DNA of 64,000 nucleotides from assembly GCF_041346945.1 (NCBI RefSeq), contig NZ_CP166850.1, positions 9,346,501 through 9,410,500 of the forward strand, written 5' to 3'. The notes beneath the pieces were generated by a model, which was given only the letters and a program-made list of their open reading frames with translations, was not told the DNA's origin and did no database searches. The translations under genes were made by a program, and so were the position numbers. This DNA comes from Amycolatopsis sp. cg9. Its GTDB lineage: Bacteria > Actinomycetota > Actinomycetes > Mycobacteriales > Pseudonocardiaceae. Each line of letters opens with the position of its first letter. The first letter of the stretch is position 1. Shown piece after piece: positions 7,415-16,995 of this stretch.

Positions 7415-9127
7415 ATGCCAGACACCTACCTGCCGTCGCGCCTCGACCAGGCACTCTTCGGCGCGCCGTTCATCGTCATCGACGCCGACAACCACGCGCA
7501 CACGATCACCCACCACATCGAGGACGCCGTCATCATCCTCAACACCGACGACGCGGCCCGAGCCATCGTCGGCACGCTCCGCCAGCCCCTCCTCGCCATC
7601 GACATCGACCCCGAAGACACCGGCGCCGACGCCGACGCAGGCGAAGTCGTCGCCGAACAGCTACTCCTCTGGACCGATCGCTACGGCCTGCCCTACCTCC
7701 AGCGCGCTTCCGGCCGACCGGGGCACACCCACCTCATCATCAAGACGCCGCCGTGCCTGCGCGAAGAACTACAGTGCGTCGTTCGTACGATCGCGACCCG
7801 GCACAACGTTTCCGCCACCGTCCGCTCAACCCTCCGGCTCACCTCCTCACCACACCGACACGAGCTGCCCAGCCCGATCCTGAGCTGCACGTTGACCACG
7901 GGCGACGTGCCGCCTCTCGGCGCGCCCAGGGCCCCGCGGGTTATACGACCGGCGCGTCGCCGCGGGGCCGCGAACGTCAGCAGGTCCGAACGCGAGTACG
8001 GCCACGCCCTCGCGCTGGCCCGCGCCGGCCACGCCACAGCGCACGCCTGGGCATTCGCCAACCTCGCCGGCACCAAAGCCCGCGAGATCGGACGGGAAGC
8101 CTGGCGACGTTGGTTCTGGGCCCCCGCCACCACGATCGCCGCCGCCGAACACGGCCTCACCGAGCAGCAGGCATGGGACCTCTTCCGCCGAGCGTCCCCG
8201 ACGCAGGCCGCCCACGTCGGGAGAGACGCCTGGCGCCGCAACCGTTGGCTACCCGCACTTCGCGAGGCGGCCGAACCTAGGCCGCGACGACGACTCCTGG
8301 GACCACCTCAAGCCGGCGACCAGCGGAACGAACCGTCACCCCGTCAGCTACGACACATCCGTGCCGCGCTTCAGGCGGCCGTGGACGGGCGACTGGCGCG
8401 CGGAGCCAGCACGGCGGCACGCACCGGCACGATCGCCGGCGTACGGATCAGTAGCTTGCGCGCAGCTCTCGACGCATTCGCGCACGCCGTCCTCACGACA
8501 CGGGGATCCATCTCGATTCGCCACTGGGCCGAGCGCGCCAACCTCGATCCTAAGACTGTGCGGCGCGCACGAGATGCCGCTCTCAAACTGGGCATCCTCA
8601 AACGCGTGCACCAATACACCGGAGGGGAAACAGACTGCGACGCATTCATTTTGACTGTAGACGCAGACGCAAATCACAACACAGAATTAACTTCCCCCAC
8701 TCCGTACACCCCCAACCTCGGCCACGCGGACCCCCTCAGGCTGCGGTCTCAGCATCAGCGCGACAGACGCCAATTCGCCATCAATCACAGCCTGAGGGCC
8801 AAGATCGCCGAGGTCAGCGTTGAGCAGCCCGCAGTCGAGCCTCTACCTGCCGCTCGTATCGACGCCGTTCCTCAACGGCAAAATGAACTCACCCGAGTCG
8901 ACCGCCCGCATTTCCGAGACCGCAACTTCCTCCATTGCGTCGATCGCCTTGGCAGGGATCGAGATACGCCCTCGGGTCCGAACCGCCGGAAAACCGCCTT
9001 CATCCACGGCCCGATAGATCGTCATCGCCGAAACGCCGAGCAACTTTGCCGCCTGGCCATCTGTCAAGAAACGCGGCACACTCACATCGGACTCGGACAT
9101 CACAGACCTCCGCGTGCTTCGTGGTGA
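7415..9127 (+). CDS. PrimPol-type replication protein of an integrative element
   Basis: Open frame of 570 codons from ATG 7415. The N-terminal part resembles an archaeo-eukaryotic primase/polymerase domain: AIDIDPEDTG supplies the metal-binding acidic pair, and the segment LQRASGRPGHTHLII is the later conserved strand with His. The middle is Arg/Trp-rich and helical, and about residues 330-420 form a winged-helix region (ISIRHWAERANLDPKTVRRARDA). Such proteins replicate actinobacterial integrative and conjugative elements. From about 8810 the frame loses the G/C third-position bias and lies opposite the excisionase gene, so the last 100 or so residues may not be an evolved part of the protein; a frame-shifted or extended C-terminus is possible. 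Confidence 0.75.
   Translation: MPDTYLPSRLDQALFGAPFIVIDADNHAHTITHHIEDAVIILNTDDAARAIVGTLRQPLLAIDIDPEDTGADADAGEVVAEQLLLWTDRYGLPYLQRASGRPGHTHLIIKTPPCLREELQCVVRTIATRHNVSATVRSTLRLTSSPHRHELPSPILSCTLTTGDVPPLGAPRAPRVIRPARRRGAANVSRSEREYGHALALARAGHATAHAWAFANLAGTKAREIGREAWRRWFWAPATTIAAAEHGLTEQQAWDLFRRASPTQAAHVGRDAWRRNRWLPALREAAEPRPRRRLLGPPQAGDQRNEPSPRQLRHIRAALQAAVDGRLARGASTAARTGTIAGVRISSLRAALDAFAHAVLTTRGSISIRHWAERANLDPKTVRRARDAALKLGILKRVHQYTGGETDCDAFILTVDADANHNTELTSPTPYTPNLGHADPLRLRSQHQRDRRQFAINHSLRAKIAEVSVEQPAVEPLPAARIDAVPQRQNELTRVDRPHFRDRNFLHCVDRLGRDRDTPSGPNRRKTAFIHGPIDRHRRNAEQLCRLAICQETRHTHIGLGHHRPPRASW
8843..9100 (-). CDS. Excisionase-like HTH protein (HTH_17 type)
   Basis: 85 residues on the minus strand. 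ATG 9100 is preceded by GGAGGTCTGTG, an excellent ribosome binding site. Residues 8-55 match the excisionase/MerR-like winged helix (FLTDGQAAKLLGVSAMTIYRAVDEG, then RISIPAKAIDAM). These proteins bind att sites and push a tyrosine recombinase toward excision, or control element genes. Unusually, the whole gene lies opposite the 3' end of the PrimPol frame, and no integrase follows it. The only recombinase in the window is 17 kb away (26004-27059). Confidence 0.8.
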   Translation of the reverse strand: MSESDVSVPRFLTDGQAAKLLGVSAMTIYRAVDEGGFPAVRTRGRISIPAKAIDAMEEVAVSEMRAVDSGEFILPLRNGVDTSGR

Positions 9128-9387
9128 GGGGAGGCCAGTGCCGACGGTCCAAGTAACCGCCCACATCGACACCGTTAACTTCAGCATCCGCCAGAAACAT
9201 CAACTCGTCAACTTGGCGCCTGCCAGCAGGGCCAAGACCATCCGCAGCGACCTGGCCACCGCAACAGTTGTGCCACGGCGGAGCCCACCGGTGGGGAGAA
9301 ATTTTGTTGAGGGCGGGCAGCACCGTCAGGATCTCATTCGTCCTGGCCAGGGTTGGTTCTGGCGGCTTGCCAGACCGCTGATCGGCA

Positions 9388-10239
9388 TCAGCATCGGTAC
9401 CAGGCGGCAAGGAGGCGCCGCAGGGCAGCCAGCGCGTGGGCCTGCTTGTAGCGGACCCAGCCCGGGTTCTGTCCGATCACCTCGCTGGTTTCGGTGACGG
9501 TGAGCCCGACGACCACCCGCAGCACGACGACTTCCCGCTCGGTGTCGGAGAGCATGGCCAGCATCCGCCACACCTGCGAGACATCGCCGGCGTATTCACT
9601 CGAGCAGCGCCGCGTGCCGGGCAGCCGGTTCCACACCGGCATCCGCATCCGGGAACTCGAGAGCACCGCGGCCTGCGCCGAGCCGACCTGCCGCGCGGCG
9701 ATCCGATACACGAGCCGAAGCAGATCCTGGTACCGCCCGAACGCGGTAGGAAGGTCCGCCAGCACGGCCAGGCAGATCTCCTGCGCCAGGTCGTCCGCGG
9801 CCACGAACGTCCCGTCGCGCTGCCCGATCTGCGCGCGGCAGTACCGCATCACCAGCGGCCGCACCGTCTGCAGCACCCGCTCGACCGCTTCCGGCGCGCC
9901 CTCGACCGCGCTCTGCACCACCGGGTCCAGCTCGTGGTTGCGCTCGGCCTGGACTCGGTCGAACATGCTCGGCAACTCCCAGCCAGACGCGACTGGCTCC
10001 GGCGGCTCGCCGCTGGGAAGGCCGCCCGGCGTGACCGACCAGCCGCGCGGGCGCTCCGGCGGAGCGCCGGTGGCCGCGGCCACCGCGACCAGCTCGGTGA
10101 GCTCCTTGCTGGCCCGCTCGGCGGCGGCCCGCTGCACGACGTGGAGCACCACGGCGCGGTCGACATCGGCGTTGACCGACTGCACGAAGCTCTCGTCGGC
10201 CTCGGCCAGCCAGCTGTCGAACTCCTCGTCCGAGGTCAT
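9388..10239 (-). CDS. ECF sigma factor, ShbA-like
   Basis: 283 residues. Residues 1-100 are an acidic, poorly conserved extension; region 2 follows (VRPLVMRYCRAQIG ... FVAADDLAQEICLAVLADLP), then region 4 (LSDTEREVVVLRVVVGLTVTETSEVIGQNPGWVRYKQAHALAALRR, written here only as landmarks 215-275). The region 2 sequence closely resembles actinobacterial ShbA, the ECF sigma factor that drives transcription of the principal sigma gene. Here the gene sits in accessory DNA, so it is probably a paralogue that redirects polymerase to element genes. Its ATG overlaps the stop of the upstream sigma gene as ATGA, so both are made from one transcript. Confidence 0.85.
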   Translation of the reverse strand: MTSDEEFDSWLAEADESFVQSVNADVDRAVVLHVVQRAAAERASKELTELVAVAAATGAPPERPRGWSVTPGGLPSGEPPEPVASGWELPSMFDRVQAERNHELDPVVQSAVEGAPEAVERVLQTVRPLVMRYCRAQIGQRDGTFVAADDLAQEICLAVLADLPTAFGRYQDLLRLVYRIAARQVGSAQAAVLSSSRMRMPVWNRLPGTRRCSSEYAGDVSQVWRMLAMLSDTEREVVVLRVVVGLTVTETSEVIGQNPGWVRYKQAHALAALRRLLAAWYRC

Positions 10240-10763
10240 TGCGTCCTCCTCCGCGGCGTCGTCGTGTCCGGTGTCTGTTCCGCTTCCTGCGCGTCGCGCA
10301 GCTGCTTCATCCGCTCGCGCGCGTGCCGCAGGTTCGACCGGACGGTCGTGGGCGACGACTCGGTGATCGCGGCGATCTCCGCCGGGTCGAACCCGTCCAA
10401 GCGCCAGGCCATCACCACGCGTTGGACATCGGGCAGCTGCCGCAGGAGCTCGGCGACCACGTCTTGTTCCTCAACCACGGCGTGCGGCTGGTCGTCGGCC
10501 CGGTCGGTCGTCGACCGGCACCCGACGATCGCCGCCTGCACGCTGCGCGGGCCCTCCATGACCAGCCGGGACGCGATCCTGCTGCCGACCGTGCGCACCC
10601 ATGCCTTCGGGGCGGTGACCTCCGACCACTGCCGCAGCAGCTCGGTCATAGTCTCAGCTGCGGCGTCGCGGGCGATCTCCCGGTCGAAGCCGGACTTGCA
10701 GAAGAACCCCACCAGCCGGTCGAAGTCCCGGTCGAAGAAGGCGGCGAACTCGTCATCGGCCAC
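10236..10763 (-). CDS. ECF-type sigma factor, coupled to the downstream sigma gene
   Basis: About 175 residues from GTG 10763; GTG 10778 is an alternative, and an AGGAGG lies just beyond it. Region 2 resembles ECF factors (FAAFFDRDFDRLVGFF ... ARDAAAETMTELLRQW), and region 4 is clear (LLRQLPDVQRVVMAWRLDGF, then DPAEIAAITESSPTTVRSNLRHARERM). The open frame extends to 11015, but that part is Arg/Gly-rich and not protein-like. The TGA stop lies inside the ATG of the second sigma gene. A pair of unlike ECF factors in one coupled operon with no visible anti-sigma gene is unusual; the small membrane protein encoded divergently at 10920 is the only nearby candidate for membrane control. Confidence 0.8.
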   Translation of the reverse strand: MADDEFAAFFDRDFDRLVGFFCKSGFDREIARDAAAETMTELLRQWSEVTAPKAWVRTVGSRIASRLVMEGPRSVQAAIVGCRSTTDRADDQPHAVVEEQDVVAELLRQLPDVQRVVMAWRLDGFDPAEIAAITESSPTTVRSNLRHARERMKQLRDAQEAEQTPDTTTPRRRTQ

Positions 10764-10919
10764 TCCTGACCACCGCACCCTCCTTCGCTCACAACAACCC
10801 TGTTCACCGATGAGTGCGCTGGCGGCGGCCCAGCGTGCAACGCGGACCCAAGATTTTCCGGGCGATTTTCGCGGCCGGTGATCTTGCACGCCCGCAAGCC
10901 CGGAAACGCACTGAGCGAC

Positions 10920-11210
10920 ATGAACACCGACGATCCGCCGGAGCACCATTCTCTCCCGGCCGGCGCCACCGCGAGCGACCCGCCCGCCTGGCGCTGGATC
11001 TTCCTGCTCACCCACTACGGCTGCGGCGACGGTTGGCGCCCGATGTGCAAGATCCTGCTGCTGCTCGGGATCCCTCTCGCGCTGCTCATCTTGCTGTCAC
11101 TGGCGACCGGGCCCTGGTGGGCACTGGGCACCGGTGCCGCCGTAGGCGGCACGACCTGGGTGCGCCGCCGCGCGGCTCGCCGCGTGCAGCAGCTCGGCCC
11201 GGCAAGCTGA
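10920..11210 (+). CDS. Small membrane protein next to the sigma pair
   Basis: 96 residues from ATG 10920; an in-frame start at 10878 is possible. The first 35 residues are acidic and Pro-rich, then two hydrophobic helices follow (around MCKILLLLGIPLALLILLSLA and WWALGTGAAVGGT), ending in a basic tail (RRRAARRVQQ). It is transcribed away from the two sigma genes, with about 155 bases between starts. No family is recognised. The short soluble N-terminus and helices could suit an anti-sigma-like regulator, but this rests on position only. Confidence 0.6.
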   Translation: MNTDDPPEHHSLPAGATASDPPAWRWIFLLTHYGCGDGWRPMCKILLLLGIPLALLILLSLATGPWWALGTGAAVGGTTWVRRRAARRVQQLGPAS

Positions 11211-11554
11211 CGACGTCTGTCCCCGGCCGTTGTCTCGCGTGCCATGCAGGTCGCCGACTCCCTGTGCCAGCTGCGCGCCACGCTGGTCACGTGGGATGGT
11301 CAGGGAATCCGCCCGTTCGGCGGCACTACTCCAGCACCGAAGTCCTCGATACCACGATCGTACCCACCACCGGTCCAGTCTTGCCGCAGCGCCATTCGCA
11401 GTGAACGCATAAGAGTCATTATGCTCAAGAAGTGACGGTCCGGTAGCGAGCCGATCAAGCCGAACGTCCGGTCATGCCGACGAGCACACGTTGGAACCAC
11501 CGTCGGCCAGCACGATAGCGACCGCACGGTGGGTATGCCGCGATCGGCTAGCCG

Positions 11555-11851
11555 ATGTCCGCCAAGATCGCGGCGGTTCCGCCAGCGGAGTACGCCACCG
11601 GCCTCAAACTGCCACACACACAGGAAGTTCTCTGCTTTTCGGTGAACCACACCGGTCGGTGCACCTTCGGGATAACGTTCAAGCGCGATCAGCACCGCAT
11701 CCACACCCGGACGCCCACAGCTGCCGGATTAACTTTCGACAGCGAGCTTTCCCAGATCCACGGGCCGTTCACGGTCGCTTTGATCTTGATCGGGCCGGCT
11801 GGACCAGATGAGCGCACGAAATCAGAAAGGATCTGTTCCGCTCCGCTCTGA
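11555..11851 (+). CDS. Doubtful small ORF
   Basis: 98 codons from ATG 11555 with no ribosome binding site. The middle has a mixed hydrophobic pattern that could fold (FGITFKRDQHRIHTR and GPFTVALILIGPAG), but codon bias is weak. It overlaps the 3' end of the convergent NACHT-KAP gene by 30 bases. The rest of 11211-11821 shows only weak frames on both strands. I list it as the best candidate in a stretch that is otherwise apparently non-coding. Confidence 0.25.
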   Translation: MSAKIAAVPPAEYATGLKLPHTQEVLCFSVNHTGRCTFGITFKRDQHRIHTRTPTAAGLTFDSELSQIHGPFTVALILIGPAGPDERTKSERICSAPL

Positions 11852-14800
11852 AGGACCGGCGAGCGCCGACCGGTAGGCGTCGACTGCAGCGGTCGCCAAG
11901 GCGGCGTCGACGGAGAGCTGGGCACGGGCCTCGGCAAGGTAACGGATGGGGTTCTGCGCGTCGTCGGCCGCAGTAGACAGCTGTTTGACGACCTTCGCAC
12001 CTTCTTCACGGAACGACTGCAGCACCACCGCGGCGTAGTACAGGTACGCCTGAAACCGCTCACGCACTGCCCATAGCTCTGGCGGCCAGCCAGAAGGTGT
12101 GATGTCGTGAGCGGGCGCGTTGTCGCGGTGCCCGATCAGGGAATTATGGTCGAGCGGGACGCTGGCGGTCTGCGCGAACCACTGCCGAAGCGCCCCCAAC
12201 AGGGGGTCGGAACCGCCGTCCACCTGTAGAATCTGGCCGTAGGCCACGATCTCGAGGTCTTGCCGCACCAGTTCGGCCGCCAGAGCGTCCAAGTCGTCAA
12301 TGCCCTTGTCCTCTCTAATGTCGTAGAGCTGCCACACGATTCGGTTCAGATCGCGCGGCAGCCCACCGGACAGCGCGTGACACAGCCACACATAAGGCTC
12401 GGGCAGCGGTAGCACCCGCTGCACCAGCAGGCGCCGGGTCTGCGCGAGTGACAACCTGCTCACCTGGATCACGGTGTCAAACGCCGAGTCGAACGCGGTA
12501 CGCACCGCTAGCATCCGCCTTGAAAACGACGCCAGCGCCTCCTCCGACACCGCGATCAGGAAGAAGCACCCGGGAACACCGAAGACCGTCTTCACGTCGT
12601 TGATGAAACGCTCGGCCGCCTCGGCCTTGGCGATCTTGTCCACCTCGTCGATACACACCAGGATCCGTGGATTCCGCCGGTCCGGTCGGCCCGGGAGGTG
12701 AGTCACGAGGAAGGCCAGGAAGTCGCGGAACTCGCCCACCAGCTCTGGGTAGGTCCTGGCCTGCTCCGCCCGTTGCCGGGCGTGTGACCCGCCGAGTTCG
12801 ACGATCGGAGGCTTTACCGCCGCGGTCGCTGTCTGTGTCGTGGTTTCCAAATACCGCAGGGTCCGGAGGTGGTGCCGCGCTACCTCGGCAACCGAGGCAT
12901 CGCCGCGCGGGCGCCGGGAAACGCGCCGTGCAGCCGCGGTGGCTCCCGGCGAAAGGACCAACGCCACACCCACGCAAGCCACGACGATCCGCAGGTTGCG
13001 CCAGGCCCAGGTGCCTGCCTCCACCATCGAAGGCCACCGCGCCGCTCCGATAGCGAGCAGGGTCCCGACAGCGACCGGCAGCATCGACCGCAGGCGCTGC
13101 CGGCGCCGGTCTCGCCGCGTGGTGTGGGGCTCGGTCGAGAGCACCGCCAGGCACACACGACTGAACAGGTGGACAAGGAATTCCCGGCTGTGGTACTCGG
13201 TCGGCGCGGGCACGACGACCGTCAGGTCGTCCGGGTTGCCGCCGAACCGGCGGTCACCGAAGATTCCCAGGACGGTGCTCTTCCCGATGCCACGCGCACC
13301 GCTGAGCCCGATAGCACCGCCGGCCATCGCGTCGAACATCCGGTTCAGCCGCGCACTGGTTTCGGTCGGCACAAACTGCGCGCTCTCGGTGAGGCCACCA
13401 AGCCTCTTCAGCGAGGCGTCCGGAAGCTTCGTGTCGTACGACCGCTTCGCCAGCACTTCGACGCGGGCCGCCACCATAGGCAGCACCCGGGTCGTCACCA
13501 ACGCCTCGACAAGCACCTCCCACGCCCGCACCGCGTCCCGCCGCGCCTGCACCGCGCCGCGAGGCAGATCCTGCTCACCAGGCCAACGATCAGGATGGTC
13601 GACGGCCAGCGCATCCCACCGCGCGTTCAACGGCCTCGCCCAAAACCACAGCAAAAGAAGCAGCACGGCGGCAGAACCCATGACGATCAACTGCGGCGAC
13701 CAGGCCGCACCTCGACTCGGCAAGAAGTCGGCTGCCGATGCAGTAGCGACGGCGAGCACCGCCGCAGTGACCATGACGTCCCAGAACAAACCTTCCGGAA
13801 GCCGGTGAAGAGGTGCAAGGAACTCGGCCGCCGCCCGATGCCACCGTTCGACCCGCTTCACCACTCGCGAGCGCTCGTCTTCGTACTCCTCGTCCAACGG
13901 AAGGCTCGCAAAATCGCTCTTCCACAAAACCGGCTGCAAAACGGACGCGAGAGACAACACCAGAAGCGGGATCGTTTGGGTGAACAAGATGCTAAATGCC
14001 GGGAAAGTCACCACGACAAGCACACCGACCGTCACCGCCGCCAGCGGGCCCCCAAAATAGCCGAAATACTTCGCCCCGCGGGCTGGCCACGGAACCCCGG
14101 CGCGCGCGAGCAACCGTTTCTTCACCGTCGTAAACCGCTCGCGCGCGAGGCGCGTCGCGGACACCAGCTCACCAGCGGTGTCTTCGAGTTCGGCGACGAT
14201 CTCCTGCTTCAGCCGGGCGATGCTCGGCGCCTCGATCACAGCCAGCACGTCGGCTCGCACGAACGCACGTTCTACCAGTTCGTCGCGCAGGAGCAGCACC
14301 ATCGACACGGCATCCTCATCCAGTGGTGGACGGACCGACCGGAATTCGGCAGCCAGATAACCCTGCAGCCGACGGTGGTAAAATTGGTAGACATCGCCAG
14401 ACTGTCGCAGCAATCCCAGCCGCCGTTCCACCTCCAGGAACTCCATCAGCTGCCACGGCAGGGCAGCTCGCCACGCCAGCCACAACCGGCTTATCGAATA
14501 CCGGGCGTACGCGCTGTAGGAAGCACCAACCAGGCCAGCCGCGACCCCAAACATGGGCACCCAGATGAACCCGCGCTGGAACGCTCCCGCCAACCCAGCC
14601 GCGAGGACAACCGTCCAAGCGGCGACCGCACCCTGGACACAGGCCATTCGCCGGTCGCGTCTCAGCGAGTCCAACGGGCGCAGGCCGACGTTTCCTCGGG
14701 CTGATTCGGTAACCGCGAACCGCAGCGCTGCCAGCGCACCGACCGCGATACCGACCACCACCCATCCCATCGCTGATCCGAGCAGGCCACCGAAGGTCCA

Positions 14801-16219
14801 CACGACGATCGAAGTGGCCGTTCCAGCGCCGGCACCGAACGCCATCGCAATCACGCTCCGCCGCGTCCGGAGGCGGATGCCCACCCGGACCGGCTCGGTG
14901 GTCACGCCACGGACAAGACCGAAAGCCGTCACACCGGCCGCTGCTACGCCGGTTGCGACCGCCACCCACGAGTTCGCGAAGGCCATCTCGCCGAAGAATC
15001 CGACCACGCAGCCGACCAGAGCGGCGGCGGCGAGGAATACCGTCGGCTTTACCTCCCGCCCGAGCCGCCACCACGCGAGGTCCGCTGTGTCCAACCGCGT
15101 GAGGTGCGCCGCGAGGAACTGCAGCCAGGATGCCGCCCTCTCGTCCGGTTCGTCGGCGCCGATTCCGTCCCCCGCCGCCGCACGGACTAGCGCCGTCTCC
15201 ATCAAGTGCCGCTCGACGGCGCCGGCCGTGGCGAACCGGGTAGTGTCGAGCAGTTCTGCGGGGAAGGTGTGCGGAGCGGCGTAGGCGCGCAGGACCAGCT
15301 CCACTGACAAAGGAGTTGCGAGGGCGGCGGCGAGCGCACCCTCGGGTTGTGCAGCGAGGACGTCGAGGAGCGGCATCCATCTGGGGTCGTCCACTCGCAG
15401 GCGATCGCGCAAATAGTCCCGCACGGTGTGCGGGGCAAGCGGTTCGAGCCTCACCACGGCTGCGCCCGCCAGCACCGCTTGCCCCGCGACGACCTTGTAT
15501 TCCGCCGTCCGACAACCGAGGACGAACGGGAGGCCGGATCGCTCGAGGCTGTCGAGGAAGGTACGTCGCCCCCTCGGCGAGGTTTCGTCGAGGCCGTCGA
15601 ACATTGGCAGGACACGGCCCGCCTCGACGAGATCGAGCAAGGCCGAGCGGGAGAAGAGCGGGTGCTCGTTGGCGAGGTTGTCAGCCAGCCATTCGATCAG
15701 AGCTTGGTCGCCGCTCCAGCCTGTCAGTGAGACCACCACCGGCACCGGGCCGTCGGGGCGAGCTTCGGCCAGCCGGACCGCCGTCCGCAGGATGGCGGTG
15801 GACTTTCCGGAACCTGGACCGCCGACGATCACCAAGCGGTGGGGGGACGTCGCGTCGAACACTGCGATGAGCGCATCCGGGCCCACCTGAGCCCCGCCCT
15901 GCTCCGGCGGGCCAGTCAACCGCCGCTGCGGCACATCGACCGGAACGCCAGGCGCGACACCAAGCAGGATCGAACGTATCCGGGCCCGCTCGACCGCGGC
16001 GAGTTCGTGGTCCGGAGCCGGTCCCTTTGCGACCGATTTCGCCCGAATGGCCCTGAGCTGCAACGCGCTGCTGAGCACAAGCAGGAGGCCGATCGCGGTC
16101 CAGAGCCACGTCTTGCCGGACGAGGGAAAATCCGCCGCGGGACCGGCGACAAAATTCACCAGGCCGCCGACAGCAAGGGCCGGCACAACCGAGGCTAAAG
16201 CCCCTAACCAACGTCGCAT
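11822..16219 (-). CDS. Membrane protein with two P-loop NTPase domains (NACHT-type plus KAP-type)
   Basis: About 1465 residues from ATG 16219; a TTG at 16354 would add 45 polar residues without a ribosome binding site. Two transmembrane helices open the protein (4-24, 38-55). A NACHT-like NTPase follows, with Walker A GGPGSGKS (133-140), Walker B VLPMFDGLDE (203-212) and an LGCRTAEY sensor-like strand. Then come about nine more hydrophobic helices (roughly residues 430-880). A second NTPase has Walker A GARGIGKST near 975 and Walker B ILVCIDEVDK near 1190, with a further helix pair inserted between them, the hallmark of KAP P-loop NTPases. KAP and NACHT proteins are linked to phage exclusion. 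A single protein with both suggests a membrane-bound defence sensor/effector; this role is inferred. Confidence 0.85.
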   Translation of the reverse strand: MRRWLGALASVVPALAVGGLVNFVAGPAADFPSSGKTWLWTAIGLLLVLSSALQLRAIRAKSVAKGPAPDHELAAVERARIRSILLGVAPGVPVDVPQRRLTGPPEQGGAQVGPDALIAVFDATSPHRLVIVGGPGSGKSTAILRTAVRLAEARPDGPVPVVVSLTGWSGDQALIEWLADNLANEHPLFSRSALLDLVEAGRVLPMFDGLDETSPRGRRTFLDSLERSGLPFVLGCRTAEYKVVAGQAVLAGAAVVRLEPLAPHTVRDYLRDRLRVDDPRWMPLLDVLAAQPEGALAAALATPLSVELVLRAYAAPHTFPAELLDTTRFATAGAVERHLMETALVRAAAGDGIGADEPDERAASWLQFLAAHLTRLDTADLAWWRLGREVKPTVFLAAAALVGCVVGFFGEMAFANSWVAVATGVAAAGVTAFGLVRGVTTEPVRVGIRLRTRRSVIAMAFGAGAGTATSIVVWTFGGLLGSAMGWVVVGIAVGALAALRFAVTESARGNVGLRPLDSLRRDRRMACVQGAVAAWTVVLAAGLAGAFQRGFIWVPMFGVAAGLVGASYSAYARYSISRLWLAWRAALPWQLMEFLEVERRLGLLRQSGDVYQFYHRRLQGYLAAEFRSVRPPLDEDAVSMVLLLRDELVERAFVRADVLAVIEAPSIARLKQEIVAELEDTAGELVSATRLARERFTTVKKRLLARAGVPWPARGAKYFGYFGGPLAAVTVGVLVVVTFPAFSILFTQTIPLLVLSLASVLQPVLWKSDFASLPLDEEYEDERSRVVKRVERWHRAAAEFLAPLHRLPEGLFWDVMVTAAVLAVATASAADFLPSRGAAWSPQLIVMGSAAVLLLLLWFWARPLNARWDALAVDHPDRWPGEQDLPRGAVQARRDAVRAWEVLVEALVTTRVLPMVAARVEVLAKRSYDTKLPDASLKRLGGLTESAQFVPTETSARLNRMFDAMAGGAIGLSGARGIGKSTVLGIFGDRRFGGNPDDLTVVVPAPTEYHSREFLVHLFSRVCLAVLSTEPHTTRRDRRRQRLRSMLPVAVGTLLAIGAARWPSMVEAGTWAWRNLRIVVACVGVALVLSPGATAAARRVSRRPRGDASVAEVARHHLRTLRYLETTTQTATAAVKPPIVELGGSHARQRAEQARTYPELVGEFRDFLAFLVTHLPGRPDRRNPRILVCIDEVDKIAKAEAAERFINDVKTVFGVPGCFFLIAVSEEALASFSRRMLAVRTAFDSAFDTVIQVSRLSLAQTRRLLVQRVLPLPEPYVWLCHALSGGLPRDLNRIVWQLYDIREDKGIDDLDALAAELVRQDLEIVAYGQILQVDGGSDPLLGALRQWFAQTASVPLDHNSLIGHRDNAPAHDITPSGWPPELWAVRERFQAYLYYAAVVLQSFREEGAKVVKQLSTAADDAQNPIRYLAEARAQLSVDAALATAAVDAYRSALAGPSERSGTDPF

Positions 16220-16995
16220 GATGCATATATCGATGCGCGCCTCGCCGTCGTTTCGCTCCAGCGCGGGATCGGCCGACTGATCGGGTGACCGTCCTGCGGA
16301 GGAATCAGATAATCCTAGGCAGCGACTGGCTTGATGACGGGTAAAGCTCAGCAAACTTCGCCAAGCGCCAGCCGCTCACGAAGTCCGCTGCCAAGGTGTT
16401 ATCATCTGACCGACGGGTGACATTCCTCCAACTGGCCGCTTCGACCATGAAAACGGAACTGGATCTCCTTTACACCTGCAGTCGCGCCCCGCCCACGGTG
16501 AAGGTCTACTCTAGCCTGCACGCCGAGACGTGAGCATTTGTCATCAACCCGCGCCGCCTCTAACAGTGATTATGTTTGGTCGCGGTGTTAGACCAAGCCG
16601 TGTGGCTGCTTGGTGCCGCATACATTGATCTTCGGCCAAGCATGCGAGCCACCGATCCAGGACCCCGCGCTGCGCGACAGCGTCGGACGCGCGAATGCCC
16701 GCATTGTCGAGCCCTGCGCCAGCAGCCGCCGGTCCAACTCGACCACAACCAGGGCCGAATGCTGTGCCTAATCTGCACCACATCGCAGTGCTGCACCGCG
16801 ACCCGGCAGTCGCCGACGGCAGGCTCAGACGACCACAGCCGTCACCAGACTGCTGCTGGCCGTGCCGCCAGCGGATGTGGTTGCAGGCGGACGAACATGC
16901 GCCACCGAACGGCGCGTGTCGTGTATGTTGGGGACCGCACGCACGCACTGGCGAGCGGCAAAGTGCGACCGCACTGGCGGTCGGGAAGGATCGCT
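16220..16995. other. Intergenic region upstream of the NACHT-KAP gene
   Basis: 776 bases with moderate GC and an AT-richer patch at about 16200-16240 and 16380-16470, where the promoter of the NACHT-KAP gene probably lies. Frames on both strands between 16544 and 16948 give Arg/Cys/His-rich peptides without binding sites, and I do not regard them as genes. Confidence 0.5.
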
